Source: JBBDMC01 sp963826055
Lineage (GTDB): Bacteria > Pseudomonadota > Alphaproteobacteria > Rhizobiales > Kaistiaceae
NCBI GenBank assembly: GCA_963826055.1
Contig: CAWGVO010000006.1
Coordinates: 124,001 to 188,000, forward strand
Reading direction: 5' to 3'
Length of the DNA: 64,000 bases
This document shows positions 62,631 through 64,000 of the stretch, piece after piece. The notes below the pieces were generated by a model. That model had not been told where the DNA came from. It worked only from the letters and a program-made list of their open reading frames with translations, and did no database searches. A program made the translations under genes and the position numbers. The first letter of the stretch is position 1, and every line of letters starts with the position of its first letter.

Positions 62631-64000
62631 ATGGAAGAGAAAATTCACGAGAACTACATCGGCGGAACTTGGGTCGGTGGCGAGGCCGTACCCTGACGTC
62701 AACCCATCCAACACCGATGCGGTGGTCGGGCTCTTCGCCCGCGCCACGGCCGAAGACGCAAAGGCGGCGATCGCCGCCGCGAGAGCAGGCTTTTCCGTCA
62801 TGGTCGCGTTCCGGCATCCAGCAGCGCCACGATATTCTCAAGGCAGTGTCCGACGAGATTTTCGCCAGGCGCGCGGAGATCGGGCGGCTCCTGTCGCAGG
62901 AGGAAGGCAAGACGCTTGCCGAGGGCATCGGCGAGACCGTGCGCGCCGCACAAATCTTCGATTTCTTTGCCGGCGAATGTCTGCGCCTTTCCGGTGAGAC
63001 TGTGCCGAGCGTCCGACCGGGCATCGAGGTGTCAATGACCCGCGAGCCGGTGGGCGTCGTCGGCATTATCACGCCATGGAATTTCCCGATCGCGATCCCC
63101 GCCTGGAAGATGGCCCCGGCGATCGCTTATGGCAACACGGTGGTGATCAAGCCGGCCGAGCTGGTTCCGGCGTCCACGTGGACGCTGGTCGACATCTTCG
63201 CCCGCGCCAAGCTGCCGGCGGGCGTGTTGAACCTCGTCATGGGCAAGGGGTCCGTCGTCGGCCAGACGATCCTCGACTCGCCGGACGTCGACGCCATAAC
63301 CTTCACCGGCTCCATCGACACGGGCCGCAAGGTGGCCGCCGCGTCGGTGCCGCACCTGCGCAAGGTCCAGCTCGAAATGGGCGGCAAGAACCCGCTCGTC
63401 GTCCTCGACGACGCCGACCTCGACGTCGCGGTGGAGATCGCCACCAACGGCTCGTACTTCTCAACCGGCCAGCGCTGCACCGCATCATCTCGCCTCGTAG
63501 TGACCGCCGGCATCCACGACCGGTTCGTCGCCGCCCTCACCGAGCGCCTCAAGGGGCTGGTCGTCAACGATGCCTGCAAGGCGGGCACGCACATCGGACC
63601 TGTCGTCGACGCGAGCCAGCTGAAGCAGGACGAGGACTATATCGCCATCGGCAAGGACGAGGGCGCGACGCTCGCCTGGGGCGGCGAGCGTCTCAAGCGC
63701 GAAACCCCCGGCTTCTACCTGCAGCCGGCGCTGTTCACCGACACAACACCCGCCATGCGGATCAATCGCGAAGAAATCTTCGGGCCGGTCGCGAGCGTCA
63801 TCCGCGTCAAGGACTACGACGAGGCGCTTGCCGTCGCCAACGATACTCCCTTCGGGCTGACCTCCGGCATCTGCACCACCAGCCTCAAGCATGCCACCCA
63901 CTTCAAGCGAAACTCCGAAGCCGGGATGGTGATGGTCAACCTGCCAACCGCGGGCGTCGACTATCATGTGCCGTTCGGCGGCCGGAAGGGATCGAGTTAC
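62631..64000 (+). CDS. NAD(P)-dependent aldehyde dehydrogenase, partial, two frameshifts in this sequence
   Basis: The gene starts at ATG 62631 (MEEKIHENYIGGTWVGGE) and runs off the window, with about 455 residues present. Motifs: ITPWNFPIAIPAWKMAPAIAYGNTVV (coenzyme binding), the Glu in LEMGGKNPLVV and the catalytic Cys in FSTGQRCTASSR, then EEIFGPVASVIRVKDYDEAL. Extra bases at 62686-62693 and 62791-62794 split the N-terminus into three frames. The sequence resembles alpha-ketoglutarate semialdehyde dehydrogenases. It sits 62 bases after the aminotransferase, suggesting a shared degradation route in which an amine becomes an aldehyde and then an acid. Confidence 0.88.

Overview
The window is high-G+C, densely packed bacterial DNA, almost certainly from an alphaproteobacterium, probably a Rhodospirillales-like lineage (inference from gene content, not a phylogeny). 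Pointers are a petP/petR regulator pair beside a branched-chain aminotransferase, the petABC cytochrome bc1 operon, a porin starting with the VKVCDAFG...YIPGT signature of alphaproteobacterial porins, DUF6111, UbiK, a TRAP-TAXI transporter with DUF1850, and aerobic HemF. I see no rRNA, tRNA, CRISPR array, prophage or insertion sequence.

Layout. 0-6 kb: end of a dienelactone hydrolase, a cold-shock protein with a clear terminator, DUF2127, ilvE, then petP-petR-histidine kinase and a NYN/LOTUS protein. 6-17 kb: housekeeping genes (FNT channel, csaA, TetR, proC, ybjN-like, ubiK, lgt-midA-pgeF overlapping by 4 nt each, a lipoprotein, prs, SDR, rplY, pth). 17-20.5 kb: TRAP-TAXI transporter with DUF1850. 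20.6-26.8 kb: ychF, a pectinacetylesterase-like enzyme, two MaoC proteins, an acid phosphatase, a GST, a sulfotransferase. 26.8-29.5 kb: petABC. 29.6-36.7 kb: ABC exporter, trmL, hemF, porin/LuxR divergent pair, cca. 36.8-40.4 kb: two tandem class III cyclase-TPR genes. 40.4-48.5 kb: DUF6111-NUDIX, then a MoxR/DUF58/DUF4159 island. 48.5-64 kb: accessory enzymes (GNAT, GSTs, NUDIX), a G-domain-less EF-G-like protein, a metallophosphatase, metF with a two-domain methyltransferase, MsrQ-like and TerC-like membrane proteins, an MFS carrier, and a class III aminotransferase with an aldehyde dehydrogenase.

A key caveat for any user: eleven otherwise well-conserved genes are interrupted, and in the ten with clear single breaks each break is repaired by removing one extra base. 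I found no clear single-base deletion. This points to insertion-type sequencing or assembly errors rather than real gene decay, so I annotate full-length loci across the breaks and give the positions. The affected genes are the TRAP permease, petA, both cyclases, the metallophosphatase, the 54.3 kb membrane protein, the methyltransferase, MsrQ, TerC, the aminotransferase and the aldehyde dehydrogenase.

Most of the window is chromosomal core. The strongest candidates for something less described are the stand-alone EF-G domain III-V protein, the winged/HTH-like plus methyltransferase protein coupled to metF, the tandem cyclases, and several perfect palindromes, notably one lying across the petP start codon.
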